From Thalassomonas viridans (GTDB taxonomy: Bacteria; Pseudomonadota; Gammaproteobacteria; Enterobacterales; Alteromonadaceae), in NCBI RefSeq assembly GCF_000948985.2, contig NZ_CP059733.1, positions 5,890,001 through 5,954,000 of the forward strand: 64,000 bases of DNA. The letters run 5' to 3'. The position numbers and the translations under genes were made by a program. The notes beneath the pieces are model-generated. The model worked only from the letters and a program-made list of their open reading frames with translations. It did no database searches and was not told the origin of the DNA. Positions within the stretch are counted from its first letter, which is position 1; each line of letters begins with the position of its first letter. Shown here piece after piece: positions 31,995-41,100 of this stretch.

Positions 31995-32192
31995 TCAGTT
32001 GTCTGAGTTAATGCTTTTATCAGGCTTCGCTTTATTGCCAAATTTACTTTTCACTGGCTTCACCATAACTGAAATCAAAATTATGGTCAAAAAGATCGAT
32101 ACCACATACTCACCAAAAAAGGCATAAAAGCCCCAAGCCACGGCGACAATGGCAGCACAAGCGATTAAAAAAAGAATGTTTTTTATCATCAT
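31995..32192 (-). CDS. Small two-helix membrane protein
   Basis: This is a 65-residue open frame with two hydrophobic helices (ILFLIACAAIVAVAWGFYAFF and VVSIFLTIILISVMV) and a basic, polar tail. Tandem ATG codons at the start have no strong Shine-Dalgarno. The amino-acid pattern is that of a real small membrane protein, but no family was recognised and it stands alone between two leftward genes. Confidence 0.5.
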   Translation of the reverse strand: MMIKNILFLIACAAIVAVAWGFYAFFGEYVVSIFLTIILISVMVKPVKSKFGNKAKPDKSINSDN

Positions 32193-32350
32193 ACATTCTC
32201 AAAGCTGACCGGTGAGTTCTTAGCTCTAGGAGCCAAGTATTTAACTTAATCTACAGCCCCCCTCAGATACAAGTATCGCTTTAGCATAGCACATTCGCAT
32301 AAGCCCCTGACTCTTATCACGAATGCACTACACAAAAAATGCCAGCAAGT

Positions 32351-32896
32351 TTACAACTGCCCAGCTTTCCCCTTTCTTACTCTATACAACAATGCCAGCA
32401 TTAAAGAAAAAATAGCCAAACTAGCAGGCTCATCAACGCTAACACCGTCACCAAATTCAATACCAATATTCATAGATTGACCTTGTACTAACGACCCGTT
32501 CATATTCACCGCAATAAAGTCTCTGCCAAACTCAACATCGTAAAACAAGCCGCCGGTTTCTGAGATCAAAAACGCATTGCTGATGTCAAAATCGAAACCT
32601 TTAAACAGCAAGCCGTCAAAAACCGTGTCGCTGCCCCCCATACGGCTGTATGTATTATTAACCTGAATGGCAATATTGGCAGCATCGGCATCGATACTCC
32701 ACCAGGCACTGAATGGTGTAAGATCAGAGTCGCCATCGACAACATCAAAATATTTTATACCGGCACTATTATAGGGGGTGCCTATATTTGGATAGCTCCT
32801 TTCAACGGAAAGGGTATCCCCAATCAAAGTAGCATTACCCAAAAGAGAAAAGGCTGATAAAGTTAAAAAAGTGGCGTATCTGATAAAGCGTTTCAT
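32351..32896 (-). CDS. PEP-CTERM-type secreted protein
   Basis: The 181-residue protein has a signal peptide (to about LLGNA), a beta-rich centre, and a C-terminal DEPASLAIFSLMLALLYRVRKG. The latter is the EP motif, hydrophobic helix and basic cluster of an exosortase sorting signal (DEPAS in place of VPEPS). The start is set at MKRFIRYATF (32896) with AAGGA. A sigma-54 type promoter lies about 100 bp upstream. The mature domain is not recognised. Confidence 0.8.
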   Translation of the reverse strand: MKRFIRYATFLTLSAFSLLGNATLIGDTLSVERSYPNIGTPYNSAGIKYFDVVDGDSDLTPFSAWWSIDADAANIAIQVNNTYSRMGGSDTVFDGLLFKGFDFDISNAFLISETGGLFYDVEFGRDFIAVNMNGSLVQGQSMNIGIEFGDGVSVDEPASLAIFSLMLALLYRVRKGKAGQL

Positions 32897-32994
32897 TACT
32901 AATTCCTTATTATTATTTAATAACACCGTACGAACAGGCTTAGCTTTTCCCTTGTCACTAATAGTGTCATTTTTTTGAAAGTCCGCTTTATCAG

Positions 32995-33010
32995 GGCAAA
33001 AAGCTTGCCA
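32995..33010 (-). promoter_or_regulatory. Sigma-54 (RpoN) type promoter before the second PEP-CTERM gene
   Basis: On the minus strand TGGCAAGCTTTTTGCC matches TGGCACG-N4-TTGCW at all but two positions. GG and GC are spaced by exactly 12 bp. It lies about 100 bp upstream of the start at 32896. Confidence 0.75.
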
Positions 33011-33167
33011 ACCATTTCAGAGAATTATGCCCCCTAACCGGTATAAGCTGGCATCAACAACACAGACAGGCACAGCACATTAATAACTCATTTAAAAACC
33101 AGTAAGCCAAAAAAAGGCGGACAATAACTGCCCGCCCAATCAACACTAAATCAGGTGACTATTTACC

Positions 33168-34610
33168 CTAGTAGCAATCTTCCCTGTCAACATTCGAGAC
33201 AATTCTGGCGCTACAAATGTGATGATAAAAAACCTCAGCCGGGCTTGGCTGGTCAATACCAAAACTCCAAGAATGACTGATATCGTTGTGGTAGCTCACT
33301 TGCCAGCACACATGATAGGCATAATCCCATTTCCGCTGGGTTACGCCTGAAGAACAGCCGGGAATAGTCAAGGTATGGCTGTACTGGCCGGCAGCATTCA
33401 CATCGGCATATTCCTGTACCACGCCGCTTTCACTGGCGAGCTTCAAAGCAATGTTACTGGCATAAGGCACCGGATGGTTAAACTGGTCTACGGCTGTACC
33501 GTTAAAGGTCAGCTTTTCATTGATTTCAGTGCCCGGGAACCAACCCGGCTGAACATCACCGACAATGGAATAGTTCACCAGCTTGTCTACCGGGTTAGAC
33601 ATCAGCAACTCATAATTAACTAACGGATTTACCGTTGTGCCTACGGTTGGACGTACACGCAGGTACAGCGTATCACCAGGCGTGGGCAAAGATAACAATA
33701 CCGACTCACCGTTAGGGGTAATATCCAGCCAGTTACTGCCGCTTAATACCTGCAGGGTATGGTCGATAGCAGTCAGGCGCACCACAGCCGTATCCTGGGT
33801 TGGCGCCATATTGTAAGCGAACACATCCCTGTCGTTGCTGTTATCAATATTGCCCGTTACCAGATAATTGCCGTCAGCACCATTTGCATGTGTCGCCTGC
33901 CCCGGATTCTCATTGGCTTCATTAGCGTCGTAATTATTCCAGCCTAATGCACCAACTACGAAACTAATCGGCGCTACACCTTCTTGCGCCAGCGCATACA
34001 AAATATAGTTACCCGCAGGCATTACCTCACTGAAATATTCATCGGTATTACCGTCGTTGTTACTGCCGCCTTTAAATTCGAGTTGCCCCGTATCATGGTT
34101 GTAAAAGTACACCAGCAGATCGTAATCGGTGCCCGCCGACTGATTCAGCAATACGCTATCCAGCTTTATCGGCGTGGCACTGTAAGTGTTGTTACAGGTT
34201 GTCTGTGCCGAGTTCAAGTTAAAGGTGTTGCCACTACCCAACGCAAAAGCATAACAACCATTAAAAGTATATTGCGGAGGCACAGCGGCGGCACTTGCCT
34301 GCAGGTTATTCACCGGTTGGGAAATTTTCTTCGCTGAAAAAACCGGCTCCAGTTGCTTACTGGGGTCAAGCGCATGTTCGATTAATTTTTGCATTTGGGG
34401 CGTATGCTTTTTATCGCTACTGCTAGCCCTTGCCTCCTGCGGTAAAAAATCGGCTTCTTCAATAATGTTAGTGGCAGTTACCTGCGTTTTACCGTATTGA
34501 GGAAGCTTGTTTAAATCCAGTTCAGGAAGTTGAATGTTCTCCGCCATGGTAGACAACGGCACTGACAAGGCCGAAACCAGGAAGAGTTTCTTAAAAGAAA
34601 GACTTTTCAT
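33168..34610 (-). CDS. Secreted protein of unknown function with beta-sandwich repeats
   Basis: The 480-residue protein starts at MKSLSFKKLF (34610) with a signal peptide ending at STMAEN. A longer frame to 34688 adds 26 non-signal residues and is rejected. Regions near 130-215 (GCYAFALGSGNTFNL, TDYDLLVYFYNHDTGQLEF) and 230-330 (GNYLVTGNIDNSNDRDVFAYNM) look like pre-peptidase C-terminal-type beta domains. The C-terminal half resembles an Ig-like domain (NEKLTFNGTAVDQFNHPVP). It ends with a Cys-rich stretch. No catalytic motif was recognised. It is divergent from the first Crp/Fnr-type gene. Confidence 0.75.
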   Translation of the reverse strand: MKSLSFKKLFLVSALSVPLSTMAENIQLPELDLNKLPQYGKTQVTATNIIEEADFLPQEARASSSDKKHTPQMQKLIEHALDPSKQLEPVFSAKKISQPVNNLQASAAAVPPQYTFNGCYAFALGSGNTFNLNSAQTTCNNTYSATPIKLDSVLLNQSAGTDYDLLVYFYNHDTGQLEFKGGSNNDGNTDEYFSEVMPAGNYILYALAQEGVAPISFVVGALGWNNYDANEANENPGQATHANGADGNYLVTGNIDNSNDRDVFAYNMAPTQDTAVVRLTAIDHTLQVLSGSNWLDITPNGESVLLSLPTPGDTLYLRVRPTVGTTVNPLVNYELLMSNPVDKLVNYSIVGDVQPGWFPGTEINEKLTFNGTAVDQFNHPVPYASNIALKLASESGVVQEYADVNAAGQYSHTLTIPGCSSGVTQRKWDYAYHVCWQVSYHNDISHSWSFGIDQPSPAEVFYHHICSARIVSNVDREDCY

Positions 34611-34911
34611 AATATAAATCCATTTAAAATTGAGGGAACACCACCTGTACAGCTGTGGCATATAATCTACTCTTCGTAGACAGCTCAATAGTCTAGAGAT
34701 TCTTACCTGCTCATTTATTGTTCTAAATCAAGCAATACGGTTTTTACGAAAATGCCTGTATATCCCCCGACACAGCCATAAAAAAGCCCACTCAAGCGGA
34801 AAAGTACAGCCTAATAATTGAATACACCTTTTCATCTAAACATCGTAATTATCAAAACTAATACAAATACACTAAGCTCAACCTAGCGTACAAAGCGAAT
34901 ATAGAACCGAA
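34611..34911. other. Intergenic region between secreted-protein gene and Crp/Fnr gene
   Basis: About 300 bp without a credible gene. It carries divergent promoter sequence. The right end (from about 34882, CTAGCGTACAAA) aligns without gaps with the region before the second Crp/Fnr gene (CTAGTATACAAA). Nothing else stands out. Confidence 0.5.
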
Positions 34912-34927
34912 TGTCCCTCATAGGACA
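34912..34927 (+). promoter_or_regulatory. TGTCC-N6-GGACA palindrome before the first Crp/Fnr gene
   Basis: A perfect 5-bp inverted repeat with a 6-bp spacer has the geometry of a Crp/Fnr-dimer site. The same palindrome with a different spacer stands at 42026-42041, equally placed before the paralogous gene. It is most simply an autoregulatory operator of this regulator pair. Confidence 0.65.
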
Positions 34928-34996
34928 CACCGGAGATCTCGGATGAAAGTAAAATAGTCATATTTCACCCCAGACCTCATAACAGGGAAATCAGAA

Positions 34997-35713
34997 TTGG
35001 ATCAATCGGCATTAACTGAAAAGATTTGTTGGCCAACAGGCTTGTCAGCCCAACTCAAAGAACAGCTCGTTAACAGCGCGAAAACAATCAACACCCTAAG
35101 CAATGATACACGGGCAAACTCCGACTTGGTCCACCAGGGCGTCAGCTATATCTTCGAAGGCACGCTAACCCTGTGCCTGCAAACCCCCAACTTAAAAACC
35201 ATCAATAATATCGTTATGGGCAAAGGAGAATGGTTCGGTAACTATGACCCGCAAGCAGGCGACTACGCCCCGTTTTTTCTTACCGAAATAGAGCCTGTTA
35301 CCTTAATCCACTTTTCCATGCCTGCCATTAAAAACCTGGTGCACAACAACCTGGAAACCTATAAATGGTTCCATTCGCTGGCCCTTGCCACAAAGCCCAA
35401 ATGGCTACAGGCGCAAATCATCAGCCATGAAAACATACAGGCCAGGGTGGTGTACTTCCTGCTGGAACTTAGCGCCCACCTCGTGTTCTTAACCGGGCAG
35501 ACGCCCCGTATTTCAATCACCCAGCAACAAATCAGCCGCATCACCGGCATCACCCGGCAAAGGGTCAATGCAGTGTTAAAAAGCCTGGAGAAAGAAAAGC
35601 TGATATCACTTGAACGGCACAGCATTTACTTAACCGACATCAAGCAGCTGGGTACAAAGCTGGACGGCCTGGATCTAAGTATCAGAGATCCAAGAAATAT
35701 TATTCGCATCTAA
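34997..35713 (+). CDS. Crp/Fnr-family transcriptional regulator, copy 1
   Basis: The 238-residue protein has an N-terminal cyclic-nucleotide-binding-like beta barrel (GVSYIFEGTLTLCLQ, KGEWFGNYDP) and a C-terminal winged HTH (ISITQQQISRITGITRQRVNAVLKSLEKEKLI). There is no Fnr-like N-terminal cysteine cluster, so the ligand is unknown. The start is TTG after CAGGGA; the same TTG and Shine-Dalgarno occur in the paralogue at 42110, which supports it. The next gene on this strand is a secreted GH5 glycosidase. The upstream TGTCC-N6-GGACA repeat suggests autoregulation. Confidence 0.9.
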   Translation: MDQSALTEKICWPTGLSAQLKEQLVNSAKTINTLSNDTRANSDLVHQGVSYIFEGTLTLCLQTPNLKTINNIVMGKGEWFGNYDPQAGDYAPFFLTEIEPVTLIHFSMPAIKNLVHNNLETYKWFHSLALATKPKWLQAQIISHENIQARVVYFLLELSAHLVFLTGQTPRISITQQQISRITGITRQRVNAVLKSLEKEKLISLERHSIYLTDIKQLGTKLDGLDLSIRDPRNIIRI

Positions 35714-35960
35714 GCAAACAAGCCACTCTAATTTCGACCTGAATCCTGAAAATACAATTTCTTTTCCTGTTTCATAACCTAATGGGGCTTTTTGTCTAAA
35801 TTTTACTTTTCTGCACGAATATAGTCATATACCGTAAAGTCTTGAAGGTGCTCGCATCTTCCCCGAAAAAGTAGCTAACAGGCCGCTTATCTACAAAGTA
35901 AACAGATATGCGGCATGCAGAGACACACCCAACACAACCAAACAAAGCACGGAGGCTTTA

Positions 35961-38495
35961 ATGAAAAGACTTTTATCCATTTTCACCTGTACGGCTATGC
36001 TGCTCGCCCACAGCAGCAATAGTTTTGCGGCTCCCCATGTCACCGGCAAAGGCATAGTGCCGATAGTGGACAAACAGGGACGGCAGCTGATATTACAGGG
36101 ACTCAACGCCGGTAACGTTGCCAAACACAGCGAAATGCGCCGCTCGTGGGAAACCGCAACCGACGTGGCCTACCAGGCCAAAACCATGGGTTACAACACC
36201 GCCCGCTACCTGATTTTCTGGGACTTGCTGATGCCGGAGAGAGGGCAAATCAACCAGGCATATTTAGATGACATAGAAGCCCGGCTGCAATGGTATGCCG
36301 ACAACAAAATGCAGGTAATTCTGGATATGCACCAGGACGTATGGGGAGAAAACTGCGGCGGCAACGGCGCTCCCGCCTGGGCGACCATAGGCAGCGACGA
36401 TCCGCTAAACGAAGGCCCCTGGTGGCTCAAAGTTGCCTCCCCCTGCGCCGTTGACTCGGCCAACAACTTTTTCGCCAATGTTGGCAATATTCAGGAAGAC
36501 TTCGCTCTGGCATGGCGTGCCGTTGCCGAACGTTTTGCCGACCACCCGGCGGTAATAGGCTACGACTTATTTAACGAACCCACCCGCTTAGACGCCATAG
36601 CCGATCAGCTGGTATATGAAATGATCGAACCGTCCCAGAAAAACCTGCTGAACTTTGCCGTGATCGGCACCGTCTGGATAGACGGCCACCCCTACAATAT
36701 GTTCACCGGACTTATCCGCAACATCATCCGCGACCTGGCCGCCAACATGGGCTTTAACGTACCCGAGTCATATATCGACAAAGTGGCCCACACCCTGATT
36801 GGCCGCAACAAAGGCGACTGGGGCAACCTCAATGCGGTACGGGAATTTGAAGGCGGCGCCCTGAGCGACGTTTACCAGAAAGTGATCAACCGCATTCGGG
36901 AAGTAGACAACGACCACTACATATTTGTCGAACCTATGTCGGTCAGCGCCAACCACGGCGCCCCCACCGCCCTACGCTACCTGCACGACCCGCGCAGCGG
37001 CGAGCGCCGCCTGGGTTATATACCGCACCTGTACCCCAGGGATCTGCACGAAGGCGGCAGCTACCGCGAAAGCGACTTCTCCCGGGTAGACCTGTGGGAA
37101 GCCAACCAGCACAGCTACGCCTACAACAACAATATGGCCTGGCTGATGGGCGAATTCGGCCACAGCAACAGCGCCGAAGGCGGCCTGCAATTTCTCAGGG
37201 ACGTAATGCTGATGGCCGAACGCAACAAACTCGGCTGGGCCTACTGGTCAAGCGACCCCGGCGGTTGGAGCCCGATAGCCCCCGACAGGCAGTCGGAGCT
37301 GCGCAACGCCCTGGCCCTGGTTAACATCTACCCCAGGGCGGTTGCCGGCAGCATAGAAAACTACGACTTTGACGCCATGCAAAACACCTTCACCCTAAGC
37401 TACCGCAACAACGGCGCCGGCGGCACCACAGAAATCGCCCTGCCGGAGCGCTTTTACCCCCAGGGATTTGCAGTAACCAGCACCACAGACAGCAACTGGC
37501 AATATCAGCTAGACAGCGAACACAACATACTGCACATAAGCCACGACCCGGAGGTTGATTTCCACCGGTTTGCCATAACCGCCACCGGCAGCGACCAGCC
37601 CATGCCCTACCGGGAACTGACCAGCCGCAACAACGGCAAATGCCTGGACTTCTCCGGCATATTGCCCACCTCCGGCAAAGGCGCGATTTTATGGCAATGT
37701 GAAGGCAAGTCGTGGCAACGCTGGACCTACGACAGCAAAGAACAGTTCCTGCGCAGCTTCCAAAACCCCGAATACTGCCTGAGCCACGGCGGCCCCGAGC
37801 AGGCAAAAGACGGCGGCGCGGTAACCCTGGCCCAGTGCAGCGACAGCAATGACCACCGCTGGCACTACAACAACGGCGTTTTTGCCAACGTACATAACCC
37901 GGATTACGTTTTAGACGCCTTTGGTACAGACAACAACAGCACCATCGGCCAATGGCGTTACCACGGCGGTAAAAACCAGAAATGGGACTGGGCGCAAACC
38001 ACAGACTTGTCGATGCAGGTGCTATTGGCCGGTATGGAAAAAGACCAGCGTTATTTCATGAAAATCAGCACCCGGGAGCATAACTGCCGGTTAGAATGGG
38101 ACGCAAAACTGGAAAGCAACAACGAGCGTAATGCCAAATTCGACTGCGCTTCGCCGGGAGACGGTTTTGTTTTTACCGCCAACAGCGAGCCGAAAGTTCA
38201 TGACGATAACTCAGTTTCTGTTTCCGGCTTCCTCAGTATGGCCGATGGCAGCTGCGCATTAGAATGGGATGCCCACCTCGATAAAAACAACGAGCGTAAC
38301 AGTAAATTTGACTGTAGCGGCGGTGCTGATGAAATTACCCTGACCAGCACCAGCGATGGTAGTTCTCTGGTGGTTACATCTAATCAATGCGGTCTTGAAT
38401 GGGACGCTAAGTTGAAAAACGGCGAGCGTAATGCCAAATTTGATTGCAACCCCAGATTTGACGAAATGCGGTTAGAGCAATTTAGAAGTTATTAA
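35961..38495 (+). CDS. Secreted GH5 endoglycoceramidase-like glycosidase with ricin-B lectin and triple C-terminal repeats
   Basis: The 844-residue protein has a signal peptide (cut near SFAAP, residue 24). The GH5 barrel spans about 30-460. Catalytic acid/base Glu206 is in YDLFNEPT and nucleophile Glu398 in WLMGEFGHS, the arrangement of endoglycosylceramidases and related GH5 enzymes. A beta domain follows (460-545), then a ricin-B-type lectin (about 550-680; GKCLDFSG, QKWDW). The tail (709-829) holds three copies of a C-x-LEWDA-x-L...NERN-x-KFDC motif. Likely role: hydrolysis of glycolipid or glycan outside the cell. Start has CGGAGG. It follows a Crp/Fnr-type gene. Confidence 0.9.
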   Translation: MKRLLSIFTCTAMLLAHSSNSFAAPHVTGKGIVPIVDKQGRQLILQGLNAGNVAKHSEMRRSWETATDVAYQAKTMGYNTARYLIFWDLLMPERGQINQAYLDDIEARLQWYADNKMQVILDMHQDVWGENCGGNGAPAWATIGSDDPLNEGPWWLKVASPCAVDSANNFFANVGNIQEDFALAWRAVAERFADHPAVIGYDLFNEPTRLDAIADQLVYEMIEPSQKNLLNFAVIGTVWIDGHPYNMFTGLIRNIIRDLAANMGFNVPESYIDKVAHTLIGRNKGDWGNLNAVREFEGGALSDVYQKVINRIREVDNDHYIFVEPMSVSANHGAPTALRYLHDPRSGERRLGYIPHLYPRDLHEGGSYRESDFSRVDLWEANQHSYAYNNNMAWLMGEFGHSNSAEGGLQFLRDVMLMAERNKLGWAYWSSDPGGWSPIAPDRQSELRNALALVNIYPRAVAGSIENYDFDAMQNTFTLSYRNNGAGGTTEIALPERFYPQGFAVTSTTDSNWQYQLDSEHNILHISHDPEVDFHRFAITATGSDQPMPYRELTSRNNGKCLDFSGILPTSGKGAILWQCEGKSWQRWTYDSKEQFLRSFQNPEYCLSHGGPEQAKDGGAVTLAQCSDSNDHRWHYNNGVFANVHNPDYVLDAFGTDNNSTIGQWRYHGGKNQKWDWAQTTDLSMQVLLAGMEKDQRYFMKISTREHNCRLEWDAKLESNNERNAKFDCASPGDGFVFTANSEPKVHDDNSVSVSGFLSMADGSCALEWDAHLDKNNERNSKFDCSGGADEITLTSTSDGSSLVVTSNQCGLEWDAKLKNGERNAKFDCNPRFDEMRLEQFRSY
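38085..38447 (+). repeat. Three protein-level repeats (CxLEWDAxL...NERNxKFDC) in the GH5 tail
   Basis: Copies at residues 709-729, 765-785 and 810-829 share Cys, LEWDA, (N)GERN or NNERN, KFDC, spaced by about 56 and 45 residues. Two cysteines per unit suggest a disulfide in each. The units look like a beta-trefoil or beta-hairpin triplet, possibly a carbohydrate-binding module. Confidence 0.85.
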
Positions 38496-38502
38496 AAATA
38501 CT

Positions 38503-38541
38503 AAAGAACCGGCAGACATAATATTACTCTGCCGGTTCTTT
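38503..38541. terminator. Strong hairpin terminator after the GH5 gene
   Basis: A perfect 14-bp stem (AAAGAACCGGCAGA with its complement) with an 11-base loop has A and T runs at either end, so it can act in both directions between convergent genes. Confidence 0.92.
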
Positions 38542-38586
38542 AACGAAACAGATGACTAAGAAAAAACTTCTTCAAAAGCGTTAGCT

Positions 38587-38982
38587 TTATCCTGCCCAGT
38601 AATAGCCATAAGCCAATAAAGCAAGACCGCCTAAAAATACAAATAATGATAACTTTGATTTTTTCATTGCCTGCACAATAGCCGCCTCATCTGTTGCAAC
38701 CATTGGCTTTTTAAAAATGCTCAGCCACAAAAGAAATACAATATAAAATAAAAGGAATAATTCGAAAGTAACCAATTGAACGGGCTTATTTAAAACCAAA
38801 CAAGCAACAACAAGAGAGAGCAGAATAGCGATAACAAATTTAACAATCCATGGCCGCAATATTTTATGCTTGTATGAATATTTAGCACAAACGGGACATT
38901 TAACAGGAGCAAAATCTCTCGACTTGAACTTTTCAAACAAAGTTATAGTATTTTTCCCACAATACGGGCAAGCAAAATTCAT
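38587..38982 (-). CDS. Zinc-ribbon membrane protein
   Basis: The 131-residue protein begins with CPYCG and CPVCA, two CxxC knuckles that form a zinc ribbon. Then come about four hydrophobic segments (VIAILLSLVVACLVL, LFLLFYIVFLLWL, LFVFLGGLALLAYGYYW). AAAGG precedes the start. Family not recognised. It is AT-rich and on the same strand as the RT operon, about 130 bp beyond the 39116 gene; whether it belongs to the same unit is open. Confidence 0.7.
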   Translation of the reverse strand: MNFACPYCGKNTITLFEKFKSRDFAPVKCPVCAKYSYKHKILRPWIVKFVIAILLSLVVACLVLNKPVQLVTFELFLLFYIVFLLWLSIFKKPMVATDEAAIVQAMKKSKLSLFVFLGGLALLAYGYYWAG

Positions 38983-39115
38983 ATTTAACCTTTAATAGCA
39001 ACAACTTAAACATTATCTGTAATACAATAGAATAACAGCAGGTTTAAAGTTCTTTATCCTGCCAATACCCTGTCTGGGCATATCCAGGCAAGAACTATCA
39101 ATAAAGTACTTTCAT

Positions 39116-39610
39116 TTATAACATATTGCGAAACTCTCGAACTTTACTCTCGTATTCCCTATTCTCTTCCCTAATATACCGTTCAATTTTTCTTAACGAT
39201 TCCTCATCCTTCCAAGAACTAGTTGAATTACTGGATAAAGATTTAAGCCTTTTTTCCTCAGCCTCTCTCCGGCTATACAAGACTTCGATTCTTTTGTTAT
39301 GTCCAACAGTTAACACCTGTATTTGCTCTTGAACAAATTCAAGAGGAAGTGGCTTTCTATTCTTAGCCGAAATTAACATCGCCTCCATAAATGGATCTGG
39401 CTTATCTTCTAGCATTTTAGGTATAAAAGGACTTGCTATCGACATAGCACCAAGGATAAGTGAAAAGACCATAAATTTTGAAATAGCTTCAAGATGTGCG
39501 GGTCGTGATACTTCTCTACGCTGCTCAGCTGAAAGCAACCCATGAGCGAAGAATGCAAGTAAAAAAGCTAAACCAATAAAGCCTAGTTTTAATATCTCCA
39601 AAATGTTCAT
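39116..39610 (-). CDS. Membrane protein with cytoplasmic coiled coil, next to the RT gene
   Basis: The 164-residue protein has two N-terminal helices (ILKLGFIGLAFLLAFFAHGLL and FMVFSLILGAMSIASPFI). A charged helical tail rich in Glu, Arg and Lys (VLYSRREAEEKRLKSL, ESLRKIERYIREENREYESK) probably forms a coiled coil. The start has only a weak Shine-Dalgarno. It is AT-rich like the RT and SLATT genes and follows the RT by 161 bp on the same strand. It may be an accessory component of that system or an independent cargo gene. No family recognised. Confidence 0.65.
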   Translation of the reverse strand: MNILEILKLGFIGLAFLLAFFAHGLLSAEQRREVSRPAHLEAISKFMVFSLILGAMSIASPFIPKMLEDKPDPFMEAMLISAKNRKPLPLEFVQEQIQVLTVGHNKRIEVLYSRREAEEKRLKSLSSNSTSSWKDEESLRKIERYIREENREYESKVREFRNML

Positions 39611-39771
39611 TTATTTATATATCCATATACAAAAACACAAAAAAATGGGATATTGACATGATTTTAATATGTTTTCATTAAAAACGGAGATAATGTAAAT
39701 GAATACATCTTAGCGCCGATTTATGAGTGCCCTATTTTGGCGCTCCTTAACAAGTGACTACAAGATTTAAA

Positions 39772-41100
39772 CTATGAAAAATCTTGAACATCTTGAAGTA
39801 GATCTTTGGCCTGACGCTTAATGCGCTTTTTAAATTCATACTCAATTTCATTTTCTGTAAGTTTTGATAAGTCCATATTAAAATATTTATTCAATACGTC
39901 TTGCATCTGTTCTAAGGAATAAGAATCAAAGTTTGGGATATATTTAGTTTCATTCCGGTGATGTTTAATCTCATAGTGGCTTCTAACAAATTTTTTAGGC
40001 TTAATCTTAGCATTAAAACGCTTAGTTAAATTTGTAACAAAAGCATCAAGTTGATGGAGTAAGCTTTCATTATTCATCTCAGAAAAGTAAAACAACCAAC
40101 CCTTACACTTATTTTCAAAAATACAACCTGTTATCCTCATATCAAGCCGCCATAACAGGAAGTCTGCATTCTTCTTATCAGCATATTTATAGCCATTAAA
40201 TATTGAAATAATAGATTCTCTTAGTTTATCAACAGAACCTTTTCTACATGAGATCAAACCGTTATCGAATTCATACCCTAAAAAATCAAATTTCTCTGTG
40301 ATATGCCCTATTTGAGATTTATCAGGTACTTTTATAGGATCGTGTATTTCCAATCCTATTTTCTTAAATCTCTTAATTAAACTCTGGGCTATTTCCTCCG
40401 CCTTTTTGTGTTCACACAAAATCAACACATCATCAACATAACGATAAAACCTTAGATTACTCTGTTTTTTCATATAGCTATCAATATTTAACAAATAAAT
40501 AGCTGAAAGTATGTTAGAAATAGCAAGTCCTTGAGGTACTCCTTTACTCATTGGTATATCTGATGCGTGAGAGCGAACAACAGTAGGCGTACTTATAGCA
40601 TTATTGATAAGCTCTAGAATTTTAGGTTCTTTAATTCGCTTACGAAGACGTGAATTCAATTCATCATGTTTTATAGTTGGATAGAAATTAGTAACATCTA
40701 ACTTAACAAAGCCATCATAAGTATTAGAAGATACATTTTCCTTTACTGCACAAACAACATCTTGGGGGAGTTCAAATTTTATAGAACTTTTAAAGCAAGA
40801 TGATAAAAAGTCACACAAAGCACGAAGAGTGATTCGATCTCTAATAGTTGGGATTGATATTTCCCTAGGAGGTTTACCACGACCTTTACTTATTAATTTG
40901 AGTTTATATTTGGTAAATTTATAATTTGCAGATATCACCTTTCTCGAAATAATATTTATTTCGTCATCCTGTATAGGCCAAAAACCTTTTTGATTTCGAT
41001 TGTCAATACCAATAGCACCAGAAAGTTGTATATGTTCTGTATATATCTTTTTCAATTTCTGTGGAGAAAATTGACGTTGAAATTTATTAATAACTGTCAT
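39772..41100 (-). CDS. Reverse transcriptase of a probable defence system (UG/DRT-like)
   Basis: The 442-residue protein has an RT fingers/palm: GKPPREISIPTIRDRI (RT1-2), LDVTNFYPTI with catalytic Asp135, GVPQGLAISNILS at 187, and YVDD at 221-224. A C-terminal helical region of about 200 residues has no maturase (X) domain or HNH nuclease, arguing against a group II intron. It also lacks the retron-type HxV/VTG region as far as I can judge. The style resembles the unknown-group (UG) RTs used in anti-phage DRT systems. Its ATG overlaps the SLATT-like gene by 4 bp (ATGA). Base composition is markedly AT-rich against its neighbours, which suggests transfer. Confidence 0.9.
   Translation of the reverse strand: MTVINKFQRQFSPQKLKKIYTEHIQLSGAIGIDNRNQKGFWPIQDDEINIISRKVISANYKFTKYKLKLISKGRGKPPREISIPTIRDRITLRALCDFLSSCFKSSIKFELPQDVVCAVKENVSSNTYDGFVKLDVTNFYPTIKHDELNSRLRKRIKEPKILELINNAISTPTVVRSHASDIPMSKGVPQGLAISNILSAIYLLNIDSYMKKQSNLRFYRYVDDVLILCEHKKAEEIAQSLIKRFKKIGLEIHDPIKVPDKSQIGHITEKFDFLGYEFDNGLISCRKGSVDKLRESIISIFNGYKYADKKNADFLLWRLDMRITGCIFENKCKGWLFYFSEMNNESLLHQLDAFVTNLTKRFNAKIKPKKFVRSHYEIKHHRNETKYIPNFDSYSLEQMQDVLNKYFNMDLSKLTENEIEYEFKKRIKRQAKDLLQDVQDFS

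Noticed and set aside
34611..34688. N-terminal extension of the secreted protein to 34688
   Set aside because: It would bury a clear signal peptide 26 residues inside the protein.
39772..41100. RT as part of a group II intron
   Set aside because: No maturase X domain or HNH nuclease in the C-terminal half, no domain V-like hairpin next to the gene, and the ATG overlaps another coding gene.
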